From Bryobacteraceae bacterium (GTDB lineage: Bacteria; Acidobacteriota; Terriglobia; Bryobacterales; Bryobacteraceae), in the NCBI GenBank assembly GCA_026129905.1, contig JAHCHE010000032.1:22625-86624 (forward strand): a stretch of 64,000 nt of DNA. The letters are read 5' to 3'. A model generated the notes under the pieces. It searched no databases. It saw nothing but the letters and a program-made list of their open reading frames with translations, and was not told the DNA's origin. Shown piece after piece: positions 34,513-45,562 of this stretch (within the stretch, counting starts at the first letter, position 1; the number at the start of each line of letters is the position of its first letter). The translations under genes and the position numbers were made by a program.

Positions 34513-35464
34513 AGTTCAGGTTGGTCCGCGGTTCGACGCGGCGGCCGCTCCGAAGATCGGGGCGGGCGACTTCACGCAGGACCTCGACCTGTCGCTGGAC
34601 GAGCTGAACGATCTGCTCGCGCTGACGGGGCGCCTCAAGCGTTCGCCGCGCGACTTCCGCGACGCCCTCGGCGGCAAGTACCTGAGCATTCTGTTCGAAA
34701 AGCCTTCCCTGCGCACCCGCTTCACGTTCGAGCTGGCAATCAAGCAGCTCGGCGGCGATTGCGTCACCAGCAGCGGACCCATCGGCGGGCGGGAACCTTT
34801 GAAGGACGTCGCCCGCAACATCGAGCGGTGGACGCAGGGCATCGTGGCCCGCACCTTCTCGCAGAAGACGATCGACGAGCTGGCGCGGTGGGCTTCCATT
34901 CCGGTGATCAACGCGTTGAGCGACCTCTATCATCCGTGCCAGGCGCTGGCCGACGTGTTTACGATCCAGGAGCAATTCGGCGAACTGCGCGGGTTGAAGC
35001 TGGCGTTCGTCGGCGACGGCAATAACGTGGCGCATTCGCTGATGCTGGACGCCCCGCGACTCGGCATGGACTTCGCGATCGCGACGCCGGCGGGCTACGA
35101 GCCGAACAGCGATATCGTCGCGGAGGCGGAGGGGCTGGCGGCCGTCTCTGGAACGAAGTTGCTGGTCACCAACGACGTGGACGCGGCGCTGGCGGGCGCG
35201 CACGCCGTCTACACCGACGTCTGGGCCAGCATGGGTCACGAGAGCGAAGCGGAACAGCGGCGGGCGGATTTCGCTCCCTACCAAGTGACGCCGGTGCTGA
35301 TGGACAAGGCCGGGCCCGACGCGGTCTTCATGCACTGCCTGCCGGCCAAGCGGGGCGAGGAGACGGTGGACGAGGTGATCGAGTCGCCTCGGTCGGTGGT
35401 GTTCGATCAGGCCGAGAACCGGCTGCACACGTCCAAGGCCCTGCTGCTAATGTTGCTCGCCTGA
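34496..35464 (+). CDS. argF: Ornithine carbamoyltransferase
   Basis: 322 residues from ATG 34496, which has no SD upstream. Signature motifs: EKPSLRTRFTFE (carbamoyl phosphate loop, the SLRTR variant of STRTR), LYHPCQALADV, YTDVWASMGHE (ornithine-binding D-x-x-x-SMG) and FMHCLPAKRGEE. It makes citrulline from ornithine and carbamoyl phosphate. The first about 20 residues precede the usual start of the fold. First gene of argFGHR: argG follows 25 bp later. The SMG loop indicates ornithine, not acetyl- or succinylornithine, as substrate. Confidence 0.92.
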   Translation: MNKNTGVQVGPRFDAAAAPKIGAGDFTQDLDLSLDELNDLLALTGRLKRSPRDFRDALGGKYLSILFEKPSLRTRFTFELAIKQLGGDCVTSSGPIGGREPLKDVARNIERWTQGIVARTFSQKTIDELARWASIPVINALSDLYHPCQALADVFTIQEQFGELRGLKLAFVGDGNNVAHSLMLDAPRLGMDFAIATPAGYEPNSDIVAEAEGLAAVSGTKLLVTNDVDAALAGAHAVYTDVWASMGHESEAEQRRADFAPYQVTPVLMDKAGPDAVFMHCLPAKRGEETVDEVIESPRSVVFDQAENRLHTSKALLLMLLA

Positions 35465-35480
35465 GGCCGCACGGTACAAT
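35453..35480 (+). promoter_or_regulatory. Internal near-leaderless promoter of argG
   Basis: TTGCTC (35453-35458), a 16-bp spacer, TACAAT (35475-35480), ATG at 35490. The expected transcription start lies about 3 nt before the ATG, and no SD sequence is visible. This would give argGHR expression apart from argF. Confidence 0.45.
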
Positions 35481-35489
35481 TCAAATCTT

Positions 35490-36698
35490 ATGGTTAAAGC
35501 GAAGAAAGTGGCGCTCGCCTACTCGGGCGGGTTGGACACGTCCGTCATCATTCCGTGGTTAAAGGAAAACTACCAATGTGAAGTGGTCGCCATCTGCGGC
35601 GACATCGGCCAGGGCGAAGAGGAGCTGGAAGGACTGCGCGACAAGGCGCTGAAGACCGGTGCCTCGGAAGTCCACATCGAGGACATGCGCGAGGAGTTCG
35701 TCACCGAGTACCTGTGGCGGCTGGTTCGCGCCGGGGCGGTGTACGAAAACAAGTACCTGCTGGGCACGTCGATCGCGCGGCCGCTGCTCGCCAAGCGGCA
35801 GGTGGAAGTGGCGCTCAAGACCGGCTGCGACGCGCTTTCGCACGGCGCCACCGGAAAGGGCAACGACCAGGTACGGTTCGAGCTGACCTACAAGGCGCTG
35901 GCGCCGCACCTGCCGGTGATCGCTCCCTGGCGCGAGTGGGACATCGTCTCGCGGGAGGACGCGTTGGAGTACGCGGCGCGGCACAACGTGCCGGTGACGG
36001 CGACGGCGAAGAAGATTTTCAGCCGCGACCGCAACATCTGGCACGTCTCGCACGAGGGCGGGCCGCTGGAAGATCCGGCCAACGCGGCGCCGGAGGAGAT
36101 CTGGCTGATCACGAAGAACCCGGCCGACGCTCCGGACGCGCCGGGCGAGGTGACCATCGGGTTCGAGCAGGGCAACCCGACGTCGGTGAACGGCGAGCGG
36201 ATGTCCGGCGCGAAACTCGTGGAGACGCTGAACCGGATCGGCGGCGAGCACGGCATCGGGCGGGTGGACCTGGTGGAGAACCGGTTCGTCGGCATGAAGA
36301 GCCGCGGCTGCTACGAGACGCCGGGCGGCACGCTGATCGTGACGGCGCACCGGGAACTGGAATCGCTGACGCTCGACCGGTCGACGCTCCACTACAAGCA
36401 GAAGCTGGCCATCGACTATGGCGAACTGGTGTATGGCGGCTTCTGGTTCACGCCGCTGCGGCGGGCGCTCGATGCGTTCTTTTCAGTGACCAGCGAGAAC
36501 ACCACCGGCGAGGTGACGCTGCGGATGTACAAGGGCAACCTGGAGCCGGTTTCGCGCAAGTCGCCGAACTCGCTGTATTCGCTCTCGATCGGTAGCTTCA
36601 CGATGGGCGCCGACTACGACCAGAAGGACGCGCTGGGCTTCATCAACCTGATCGGGCTCCCGATCAAGATCCGCGCGGGGCTGAACCAGGCGCGGTAA
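35490..36698 (+). CDS. argG: Argininosuccinate synthase
   Basis: 402 residues, the normal length. VALAYSGGLDTSVIIPWL is the ATP pyrophosphatase loop (SGGxDS/T). Further motifs are SHGATGKGNDQVRFE, IAPWREWDI and SRDRNIWHVSHEGG. It condenses citrulline and aspartate with ATP to argininosuccinate, cytoplasmic. The stop is 2 bp before argH, so the two are translationally linked. The weakly separated gap to argF holds its own -10 element. Confidence 0.95.
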   Translation: MVKAKKVALAYSGGLDTSVIIPWLKENYQCEVVAICGDIGQGEEELEGLRDKALKTGASEVHIEDMREEFVTEYLWRLVRAGAVYENKYLLGTSIARPLLAKRQVEVALKTGCDALSHGATGKGNDQVRFELTYKALAPHLPVIAPWREWDIVSREDALEYAARHNVPVTATAKKIFSRDRNIWHVSHEGGPLEDPANAAPEEIWLITKNPADAPDAPGEVTIGFEQGNPTSVNGERMSGAKLVETLNRIGGEHGIGRVDLVENRFVGMKSRGCYETPGGTLIVTAHRELESLTLDRSTLHYKQKLAIDYGELVYGGFWFTPLRRALDAFFSVTSENTTGEVTLRMYKGNLEPVSRKSPNSLYSLSIGSFTMGADYDQKDALGFINLIGLPIKIRAGLNQAR

Positions 36699-36700
36699 TC

Positions 36701-38083
36701 ATGAAGCTCTGGGGCGGACGATTCGAGGGCGGGCCTTCGGAGGTCTTCGAGCGCTTCTCGGAATCGCTCTCGTTCGACCGAAAGCTCCTTGAGCCGGACA
36801 TCCGCGGATCGCAGGCCTTCGCGCGGGCGCTCGCCCGGGTCGGGGTCCTCAGCGAGGAGGAATGCCGCCGGATCGTCGAGGCGTTCGACGGCATTCTCGA
36901 AGACGCGCGGCGGCCGGGATTCTTCGACGGCGCCACCGACGAGGACGTCCACACGCTGGTGATCCGTAAGCTGAAGGAGCGCGCCGGCGCCGTGGCCGAC
37001 AAGATCCACACGGGCCGGAGCCGCAACGAACAGGTCTCGCTGGACATCCGGATGTGGGTGCGCGGGGAGATCGACCGCGCGAAGGGGTTGCTGGCGGCGC
37101 TGATGGAAGAACTGGTCCGGCACGGCAGGTGTTATCCGGACGCGGTGATCCCCGGCTACACGCACTTGCGGCGGGCGCAGGCCGTGCTGTGGCCGCACTA
37201 CATGCTGGCTTGGTTCGAGATGTTCGCGCGGGACTACGAGCGGCTGGAGCAGGCGCGCCGGCGCGTGAACCTGCTGCCGCTCGGGTCGGGCGCGCTGGCC
37301 GGGAGCGCGTTCCCGTTCGACCGCGGAGCGATCGCGGCGGAACTCGGATTCGACGGCGTCACCCGCAACAGCCTGGACGTTTCGGGCGATCGTGATTTCG
37401 CGCTGGATTTCCTATATGCCGCTTCGATGACGATGCTCCACCTGAGCCGGCTGGCCGAGGACTGGATCCTGTATTCCAGCGAGGAATTCGGCTGGCTGGA
37501 GCTGGCCGATTCCGTCACCAGCGGCTCCAGCCTGATGCCGCAGAAGAAGAACCCCGATTCGCTGGAGTTGATTCGCGGCAAGTGCGGTCGGGTATGGGGC
37601 GCTTTCAATGCGTTGTTCGTAACGGTGAAGGGGCTGCCGACCACCTACAATCGCGACCTGCAGGAAGACAAGGAACCGTTGTTTGAGGCGGCGGCGCAGA
37701 TAACGGCGAGCCTGGAGATGGCGCGCGCGGTCGTGCAGTCGGCGAAGCTGAAGCCGGCGGTTCCGGCCGCCGCGGCCGAAGCAAGCTGGGTGGTGGCGAC
37801 GGATTTGGCCGAGGCGCTTGCCCGAGCCGGGACGCCGTTCCACCAGGCCCACCAGATTGTCGGAAGGCTGGTGTTGGACAGCGTGAAGCGCGGCAGGAAA
37901 CCGGCCGACTGGACTCCGGAAGAACTGGCCGCCTTTTCCCCCGACTTCACGCCGGAAATGGCCAGGCTGCTGAAGCCGGTCGAGGGCATGCGCACGCGGG
38001 AAATTCCGGGCGGGACCGGACCGCAAGCGGTAGCCGCCGCCCTTGAGGAAGCCGAGCGCCGGCTGCAATCCATGCGCGGATGA
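36701..38083 (+). CDS. argH: Argininosuccinate lyase
   Basis: 460 residues. [20 protein letters not shown] is the canonical start. [16 protein letters not shown] and [11 protein letters not shown] are fumarase/lyase superfamily motifs, and [19 protein letters not shown] is the signature loop with the catalytic Ser. It cleaves argininosuccinate to arginine and fumarate. The last codons overlap the argR start by 4 bp (ATGA), so regulator synthesis is tied to the pathway. Confidence 0.95.
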   Translation: MKLWGGRFEGGPSEVFERFSESLSFDRKLLEPDIRGSQAFARALARVGVLSEEECRRIVEAFDGILEDARRPGFFDGATDEDVHTLVIRKLKERAGAVADKIHTGRSRNEQVSLDIRMWVRGEIDRAKGLLAALMEELVRHGRCYPDAVIPGYTHLRRAQAVLWPHYMLAWFEMFARDYERLEQARRRVNLLPLGSGALAGSAFPFDRGAIAAELGFDGVTRNSLDVSGDRDFALDFLYAASMTMLHLSRLAEDWILYSSEEFGWLELADSVTSGSSLMPQKKNPDSLELIRGKCGRVWGAFNALFVTVKGLPTTYNRDLQEDKEPLFEAAAQITASLEMARAVVQSAKLKPAVPAAAAEASWVVATDLAEALARAGTPFHQAHQIVGRLVLDSVKRGRKPADWTPEELAAFSPDFTPEMARLLKPVEGMRTREIPGGTGPQAVAAALEEAERRLQSMRG

Positions 38084-38505
38084 ACAAGAGTTACCGCCAG
38101 GGCCAGATACTCAAGCTGATTCAGGGGCGGAGCATTCTCACGCAGGAGCAGCTCGCCCAGGAACTGGAGGGCCTCGGCATCCGCGCCACGCAGGTGACGC
38201 TCTCGCGCGATGTGCGGGAGCTGGGCCTGGTGAAAACCGCGTCCGGCTACCGCCAGGTGGCCGTCGCGGCTGGGCCGCCGCTGGCGACGGTGGCGGCCGA
38301 GTTCCTGCGCGACATCCGCGTGGCGCAGAACCTGGTGGTGCTGAAGACTTCGCCCGGAAACGCCAACACCCTGGCGGCCGCGCTTGACCGGGAGGAGTGG
38401 CCGGAAGTTGTCGGCACCCTGGCCGGCGACGACACGATCCTGGTGGTGGCGCCGGACGGGAGAACGTCGGAGGCGATCCGGGATAAATTGCTGGCGTTTT
38501 TATAA
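38080..38505 (+). CDS. argR: Arginine repressor
   Basis: 141 residues. The N-terminal winged helix is [11 protein letters not shown] through [16 protein letters not shown], ending with SGYRQV. The C-terminal hexamerisation/arginine-binding domain contains [20 protein letters not shown] and [14 protein letters not shown] with the conserved GDDT. It binds ARG boxes when arginine is present. Boxes at 34475-34512 over the argF start make this operon its obvious target, and its place at the end of the operon implies autoregulation. The ATG overlaps argH. Confidence 0.93.
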   Translation: MNKSYRQGQILKLIQGRSILTQEQLAQELEGLGIRATQVTLSRDVRELGLVKTASGYRQVAVAAGPPLATVAAEFLRDIRVAQNLVVLKTSPGNANTLAAALDREEWPEVVGTLAGDDTILVVAPDGRTSEAIRDKLLAFL

Positions 38506-38606
38506 TAATTCGTGGCAATAGTACGAAAAAACCGCTTGCTGGCGCGCGCGGCTCGGTTTCGCGACAGCGTATCGCGCCGGAGCGAGCCGCGACCGCGAGG
38601 GAGCGG

Positions 38607-39970
<1,364 letters not shown>

Positions 39971-39974
<4 letters not shown>

Positions 39975-42064
39975 GCGGGGCTCCCGGCCGGCGCCGCCTC
40001 CGGCTCGCCGATCAGGGCCGGAATCTCGACGATGAAGCGGGCGCCGGCGGGATAGTTGTCCTCGGCGCGGATCTGCGCGCCGTGTTCGGCCACAATGTGA
40101 TTGACAATGGCGAGCCCGAGACCGGTGCCGCGGCCCTTCGTGGAGAAATACGGCAGGAAGAGCTTCTCCTTGTCGGACACCGAGACGCCGCAGCCGGTAT
40201 CGGCTACCTCGAGTTCGACGGCGTCGGCCCCGGCGGCGCGCGTGCCGATCAGCAGCCGGCGGACGGGCGCGTCCTTCATCGCCTCGGCCGAGTTGTCGAT
40301 AAGGTTCACCACCACGCGCTTGAACTGCTCGCGGTCGATGTTCACTTGCGGAAGGTCCGGCGCGAGTTCCCTGGTCAGCTCGATGTTGTCGAGACGTCCG
40401 GCGAAGACGCCCAGGGCGCTCTCCACCACTTCGTTCAGGCTGGCCGGGGCGGGAGAAGCGGCGGGGAACCGCGCGAACTGCCAGAACTCGTTAACCAGGT
40501 TGCGTACGGACTCGACCTCCTGCGTGATGGTGGCCGAGCATTCCTTCAGCACGCGCGCCAGCTCCGGCGGAGAGGGCCCGTCCGGCCGCGACGCCCGGTC
40601 CACCTGCCGGGCGATCCGTTCGGCGCAAAGCGTGATCGGGGTAAGAGGATTCTTGATCTCGTGGGCGATGCGCCGCGCGACCTCGCGCCACGCAGCGGTC
40701 TTCTGCGCCCGCAACAGGTCCGACGTGTCCTCGATGACGACCACGAAGCCCGAGTTGGTCTTGTCTTCGAGAGCGGAAATTGTCAGCGACAGGTGCCGGA
40801 CGTGGCCGTCTTTTTCCAGCTCGAACTGTTGCGAGGCGACGCGCGTGCGCCGGGCGCGGTTCATCAGGTAGCGGAGTTCGGCGGCGTCCTCGGGCGAGAA
40901 GAGCTGCTCGAGCTGCTCCGCGCCTCGGAGCCGGTCGGGCGGGAAAATATGAGCCAGCGCCCGGTTGGTCATCCGAATGCGGCCGTCGGAGGCGATCGAG
41001 ATCACGCCGCTGGGAATGTTTTCAAGGATCGCCTCGATGAACCGGCGCCGGCTCTCCAGTTCGCGCGCGTTGGTTTCTAGCCCTTGCGTCATTTCGTTGA
41101 ACGCCTGCACCAGGCTGGCCAACTCGTCGGTGGCCTGCACGTGGACGCGGTAGCCGAGATTGCCGTGGCGGACCTCGCGTGACGCGGCCAGCAGCGCGGA
41201 GATCGGGGTAATGACGAGGCGCGCCAGGAACAGCGCGATCCAGGTGGCCACAAAAAGGATGAAAAGCGTGATCAGGGCCAGCAGCAGGTGGTAGGTGGTC
41301 CGGGTGGCCTTCTTGTTGGCTGTGAGCTGATCATATTCGAGGATATGACTCTGTATTTCGGCCTGCTTGGCTGCCAGGTCCACCGGCACGGCTGCCGAGA
41401 CGACGAGCATCGCGTTGCCGTCGGCCGCCAGCGGGGCGCGCGCCTCCACGAGCTTGCCCGGTTCGTCGCCGGCGGGACTGGAACAGACGAAGAGGCGGGC
41501 GCGCTCGCGCGGCTCGATGTAGACTTCGCCCAGCCGGTTCTGCCGGCAAAGCTCATCGAAGAAATTTCCGGGCCGGACGCCGGTGTTGAAGTAGCGCTGA
41601 ACCTGGGGCATGCCGGCGAGCCAGTTGGCTTCCGCGTATGCCCGGAGGCGCGTTTCCTGTTCGAGCGAGGCGCTGATCTGCTGGAGGTTGTCGCGCACGT
41701 TGGTGGCTGGCCGGCTGAACCACTTGTCGATATTCCTGTTGAGGACGGAAACGCTGAACAGGACCAGGAAAAAGACGGGCATGAAGCTCAGCGCCAGCGC
41801 GCCGATGACCATCTTGGTCTTCAGGCCGCGCGACTCGGGCCCTGCATGCCGCTCGACGTAAAGGCGGACGCCGGTGCGGAAAAGCATGAAGCCGAGCGTC
41901 ACCATCAGGAGGAAGATCACCGTCGAGACGGCCCAGAACAGGTACGTCTGCTCGATGCTGGTGGGGGCGAAATCGCCGAAGGTGAATGATCCCTGCCAGA
42001 TCACGAGAATCACCGAGATCGCCAGCAGCACGCCGCCCGCGGCTTGGAGGAATCTTCTCCGCAC
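39971..42064 (-). CDS. NtrY-like membrane sensor histidine kinase
   Basis: 697 residues from GTG 42064, with AGAGG 5 nt upstream; the longer frame to 42631 overlaps the RES gene and is rejected. Three transmembrane segments near the N-terminus (AISVILVIWQ, FWAVSTVIFLLMVTLGFM, IGALALSFMPVFFLVLF) precede a periplasmic sensor of about 160 residues; a fourth (LLALITLFILFVATWIALFL) leads to HAMP, PAS, then the H-box IAHEIKNPLTP (His near residue 468) and HATPase with NLIDNSAEAM, DTGCGV and GTGLGLAIV. It pairs with the downstream regulator, as in NtrYX. Confidence 0.9.
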
Positions 42065-42113
42065 CTTCACCTCTTCCCACAATAGTATGACAACGGCGGA
42101 GCTTAGCTCGGCG

Positions 42114-42797
42114 CTACCGCGGGAGCGCGCGGATACGGGGTTCGGGACCGCCAGTCCAGCGGTATTCGAAGTGGCCGGCGGCGCGGACGTTCCGCACCAG
42201 CGCCGGGCGGAAGCATGCCAGGCACTCGCCGCCGGGGTGGCGCACGCTGCGATACACGATGCCGTTGGAGCCTTCGGCGAGCAGGTCGCGTCCCAGCGCT
42301 TGCGACGCGCGGTAGGAGGCCGGGTCGTGGAAGGGCTCGTACTCCGGCTGCGGCGCGCGAATGTCGTGGAAGAGCCCTTTGAAGTCGGCCAGATACAGCC
42401 GCATCTCGACGCGGGTTTCAAAAACGCCGATCTCGGCCAGTTCCGCCGTCCGGTGGTAGATGGTTTCGGCGTGGGCCGTGGCCAGAGAGCGGGCGGCGTA
42501 CCATGCGCCACGGTCCGGCCCGTTGAAGCGGCTTCCTTCGGGCCTCGGGTGGCAGAAGGCGGCCATGATGACGCTGGCCATGCGCCGCCCGGTGACCCAC
42601 TCGGAGCGGGGAATGATGGTAAGGATGCCAAGTTCCGCCGAAATCCGGTCCTTCGTCCAGCTTTCCAGTTCGAACATCAATTCAAGGTCTTCCGGACTCG
42701 CAACCGCGTCGAGGATCCCCGCGCTGGGATAACGGCTGGGTACCAGGCGGTGCGTGTCTTTGAAACGGATCGCGGCCTGCGGCGGGATCAATTCCAT
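42114..42797 (-). CDS. RES-domain toxin
   Basis: 227 residues. RES features are present in order: SRFNGPDRGAWYAARSLATA (conserved Arg and the start of the active site), HAETIYHRTAEL (Glu) and the late SNGIVYRSVRHPGGECLACF (the Ser and R-x-x-G signature). RES toxins degrade NAD+ and stop growth. The start overlaps the stop of the upstream Xre antitoxin gene by 10 bp. Downstream lies the NtrY kinase. A slightly longer N-terminus than typical (about 50 residues before the domain) is seen in this subfamily. Confidence 0.85.
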   Translation of the reverse strand: MELIPPQAAIRFKDTHRLVPSRYPSAGILDAVASPEDLELMFELESWTKDRISAELGILTIIPRSEWVTGRRMASVIMAAFCHPRPEGSRFNGPDRGAWYAARSLATAHAETIYHRTAELAEIGVFETRVEMRLYLADFKGLFHDIRAPQPEYEPFHDPASYRASQALGRDLLAEGSNGIVYRSVRHPGGECLACFRPALVRNVRAAGHFEYRWTGGPEPRIRALPR

Positions 42798-43231
42798 CCC
42801 CCGCGCCGCCCGTCCAGCAGACGCCGCACCTGGTACAGCCCGTCCATGCCGCCCTCGGTCATCAGCGTGAGAGCGGGCTTTCCGCCAAATAGGGGATTGC
42901 TGTTGGGAAGCCGGACCCAGCGATCCGCCAGATCGTCCTCCGGATAAAGGACGTGCAGCGCGGTATAGATGCCGAGCACAAGCGAGATCCGGATCAGCGC
43001 GTCATAGGAAAGGGTTCCCACCTGGCCGGATTTGTACTTGTGGAACGTGGAGGGCGCGGGCCAGCCGAGCAGCGCGCGCTGCTCGTCAACGGTCAGTTTC
43101 CAGGCGGCGGCGATGTTGAGGAACGTTCGGACTGCGGGCGCGGACATTCGGCGCCGGACGCGAGGATCGCGGCGCTGATCCGGGGCGACGGATTCGGGTT
43201 GGCGGCGCCGCATGGTCTGTCGCGTGTCCAT
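42788..43231 (-). CDS. Xre/MbcA/ParS-type antitoxin of the RES pair
   Basis: 147 residues from ATG 43231; a TTG at 43267 is a less likely start. The HTH part is FLNIAAAWKLTVDEQRALLG followed by WPAPSTFHKYKSGQVGTLSYDALIRI; the C-terminal toxin-binding domain (MbcA/ParS/Xre, DUF2384-like) has NSNPLFGGKPALTLMTEGG-type conservation ending in a short tail. It neutralises the RES toxin and represses the operon. The palindrome at 43230-43255 lies at its start codon, as expected for an autorepressor. Confidence 0.85.
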   Translation of the reverse strand: MDTRQTMRRRQPESVAPDQRRDPRVRRRMSAPAVRTFLNIAAAWKLTVDEQRALLGWPAPSTFHKYKSGQVGTLSYDALIRISLVLGIYTALHVLYPEDDLADRWVRLPNSNPLFGGKPALTLMTEGGMDGLYQVRRLLDGRRGGWN

Positions 43232-43267
43232 ATTTGGAGTGTACTTTCCAGATATGTAGAAAGGCAA
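43230..43267 (-). promoter_or_regulatory. Leaderless promoter and operator of the RES/Xre operon
   Basis: On the minus strand: TTGCCT (complement of 43262-43267), an 18-bp spacer, TACACT (complement of 43238-43243), then 6 bp to the ATG at 43231. An inverted repeat, ATATTTGGA at 43230-43238 with TCCAGATAT at 43247-43255 (8 of 9 pairs), spans the -10 and the start. It is consistent with self-repression by the Xre-type antitoxin. Confidence 0.55.
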
Positions 43268-43610
43268 CCCAGCGCGCCGCCTAAGCCGCTCGCAATGGCC
43301 CCAAGATAACCCCGGAGATGTCCGCGAGGCCGGGCAGCGGCCTTATCGCCCGAGCGGACGGATCCCTGGTTCGGGACCAGGGGCCGGAGGTCCGGGTCGG
43401 TCGGAGAGCGCGGCATCATTGTGTTTTATCTGAGTTGGGACTCCGGCGGCGGGCCGGACTGAGACATTGCCCTTTTCTTGCACTTTTCGCGCATCGGCTT
43501 CGTCTTCCTGGTGGAACCCTTGCGGCAGAGCGGCGAGCACCCGGCGGAACGGTTTCACGCCCCTTGCTGTCTCTTTGCGTTCTGTGTGCAGCGCAAGACT
43601 CGTGCCACGC
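43268..43610. other. Intergenic stretch without a recognisable gene
   Basis: 343 bp between the RES/Xre promoter and the 3' end of the GH130 operon. Open frames of up to 130 codons exist on both strands but lack a start with ribosome site or any familiar motif, and their composition looks random. GC falls around 43430-43500. Nothing RNA-like was found by eye. Confidence 0.5.
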
Positions 43611-44534
43611 TCATTTTGCCGGTCTGGCGTTATCCAGGCATAGCGACACCAGCTCGGACAAATTGGCTTCGCCCACACACATAACCGAGTCGGCGCCGCC
43701 CCAATAGATCTTCACGCTTCCATCCCGCTCCGCAACAGCGCCGCAGGTGAACACGACGTTGTGGACATATCCCGTGATCTCCCACGGATCTTCCGGCTGC
43801 AAGATCCACGAGTCGCCCACGCCTATGACCTTCGCGGGGTTCAGCAGATCATGAAGAGCGACCCCCAACCGGTAGACCGATCCGTCCATAGTCCGGAAAA
43901 CGCCGTGGTAGATGGAAAGCCAGCCCTGGGCTGTTTTGATCGGCGGCGCACCCGGACCGATTTTCATTTCGTCCCAGTGATACTGTACAGGCCCCATGAT
44001 GAGCTGGGATTCACCCCAAAAACGGAGATCAGGAGAATAGGAAATCCAGATGGACCAAGGGGCGATTTCCGAATGGGGCCGGTCCAGCCTGGCATAGAGG
44101 CCGCCGAATTTTTCGGGAAAGATGACCACATTCCGGTGGTCCGCCTCCGTGATAAGGCAGATCCTTTCCACGTGATTGAAATCCTTCGTCTTGGCGAGGG
44201 CGATCCGCACGCCATTTCGCGAGTATGCGCTGTAGGTGATGAGGTACTCGCCGTCCATGTGCGTTACGCGTGGATCCTCGACGCCGAACTCTTCGTAGGC
44301 GGCAAAATGGCTGTCCGTGGCAGGTGTCAGAAATGGCTCCGGATCGGCGGCGAAGTGGAATCCGTCGGGGCTGCGCGCCAAACCAATGATGGACCGTCCC
44401 GTGCGGAGATGGGATCGGAACAGCATGATGTAGTCGTTCCCGTGCTTTACCACGGCTGCGTTGTGGACTGTTTCAACCGGGTAAGGGATATCAGTTTTCG
44501 TGAGGATCGGGTTGCGGGAGTATCGTCTGATCAT
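43611..44534 (-). CDS. GH130-type glycoside phosphorylase (mannoside-like)
   Basis: 307 residues from ATG 44534, preceded in-frame by unlikely sequence. A five-bladed propeller is read from NPILTKTDIPYPVETVHNAA, IIGLARSPDGFHF, FGVEDPRVTHMDGEYLITYS (the G-x-E-D-P-R signature with the Asp thought to be the proton donor), DHRNVVIFPEKFGGLYARLD, GPGAPPIKTAQGWLSIYHGV and VVFTCGAVAE. The length fits GH130_2-like enzymes, which phosphorolyse beta-1,2- or beta-1,4-mannosides. The last gene of a four-gene operon; its start overlaps the GT4 stop by ATGA. Confidence 0.88.
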   Translation of the reverse strand: MIRRYSRNPILTKTDIPYPVETVHNAAVVKHGNDYIMLFRSHLRTGRSIIGLARSPDGFHFAADPEPFLTPATDSHFAAYEEFGVEDPRVTHMDGEYLITYSAYSRNGVRIALAKTKDFNHVERICLITEADHRNVVIFPEKFGGLYARLDRPHSEIAPWSIWISYSPDLRFWGESQLIMGPVQYHWDEMKIGPGAPPIKTAQGWLSIYHGVFRTMDGSVYRLGVALHDLLNPAKVIGVGDSWILQPEDPWEITGYVHNVVFTCGAVAERDGSVKIYWGGADSVMCVGEANLSELVSLCLDNARPAK

Positions 44535-45562
44535 CTCTTCGCTTCCAGTTCGAAAATCGTCCGGTAAACCCGTTCGTACGCCTCCACCATCGTTTCGATA
44601 GAGAAGCACTCCTGGACTCGTTGGCGGCATGCGTTACGGTCGATGTCACCCAAACGCTTCATGGCCCGCACCGCCTCGTCGACGTTGTTGACCAGGAAAC
44701 CGGTCTGCCCGTCTTTGATGACTTCACGACACGAGCCGAGATCCATGGCTACCACGGGCACGCCGGCGGCATTGGCCTCCGCCAGGACCAGTCCGAAGCG
44801 TTCCGGGATGGTGTTCAGGTGCAGCAGCGCTCGGGCATGCGCAAACAAATCGTTCTTGCCTGGCACGTCCACTGGCCCGATGTAGCGGATTGTGTGATCG
44901 AGGTGCGGCTCCACCTGCTCTCCGAAGTAGGTTTGATCCTGGATAACGCCCGCGATGAGCAGCGGCAGGCCGCTCAGATGAGCAACCTCGATCGCCAGGT
45001 GGACACCCTTGTCGGGATGTATCCGGCCGAGAAAGATGAGGTGATCGCCAGCATGTTTCTGGATCGGATACAACGAAAGGTCGATTCCGTTGTAGACCGT
45101 CGCCAGGTAGTTCAGCCCCGGCGCTCGATCGGAGTTGCTGATCGAGACAAAATATCCCTCACGATATTTCTCATATACGGGCATGATTTTGGCAGACGAG
45201 AATCCGTGAATGGTCGTGAGGACCGGCGTCTTCACCAGCCCGGTGTAGGATAGCGCCATGAAGTCGTAGTGGCTGTGAATGAGGTCAAACTCAGCGGCGC
45301 TCTCGAACGCTTCCGAGATGTGAAGGTACTCGGCTACCTTGGGATCGATGGCGGAATCCTCCTCGTATCCCCGGTCCACCACGGCATGCAGGTGAGCGCG
45401 AGTCACGGAGTCCTTGGTGGCGAACAGCGTTACGTCCCAGCCACGGGCGACCAGTCCTTCGGTGATGTTGCTGGCAACCGTCTCCCACGCGCCGTATTTG
45501 CGGGGAGGTGTTCGCCACGCTACGGGTGACAGAACGGCTACTCGCTTGTGGGAAAACGTCAT
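44531..45562 (-). CDS. Family 4 glycosyltransferase
   Basis: 343 residues. GT-B fold: WRTPPRKYGAWETVASNITE (N-domain donor loop), FDLIHSHYDFMALSY, TTIHGFSS, VYNGIDLSLYP, then LIFLGRIHPDKGVHLAIE (the C-domain start) and the E-x7-E motif ERFGLVLAEANAAGVPVVA. It transfers a sugar, probably from a GDP- or UDP-donor, to an acceptor with retention. The start overlaps the upstream GH130-like stop by 4 bp. With neighbours it forms a small glycoside pathway. Sugar identity is not readable. Confidence 0.88.
   Translation of the reverse strand: MTFSHKRVAVLSPVAWRTPPRKYGAWETVASNITEGLVARGWDVTLFATKDSVTRAHLHAVVDRGYEEDSAIDPKVAEYLHISEAFESAAEFDLIHSHYDFMALSYTGLVKTPVLTTIHGFSSAKIMPVYEKYREGYFVSISNSDRAPGLNYLATVYNGIDLSLYPIQKHAGDHLIFLGRIHPDKGVHLAIEVAHLSGLPLLIAGVIQDQTYFGEQVEPHLDHTIRYIGPVDVPGKNDLFAHARALLHLNTIPERFGLVLAEANAAGVPVVAMDLGSCREVIKDGQTGFLVNNVDEAVRAMKRLGDIDRNACRQRVQECFSIETMVEAYERVYRTIFELEAKR

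Noticed and set aside
38520..38600. Bidirectional terminator between argR and the NtrX-like gene
   Set aside because: CGCGGCTCG and CGAGCCGCG arms exist but enclose a 27-nt loop, and the A/T run lies about 20 bp away, so the structure is not convincing.
43343..43678. Open frame of 111 codons in the gap before the GH130 operon
   Set aside because: No start with ribosome site and no motif; it runs into the 3' end of the GH130 gene on the same strand in another frame.
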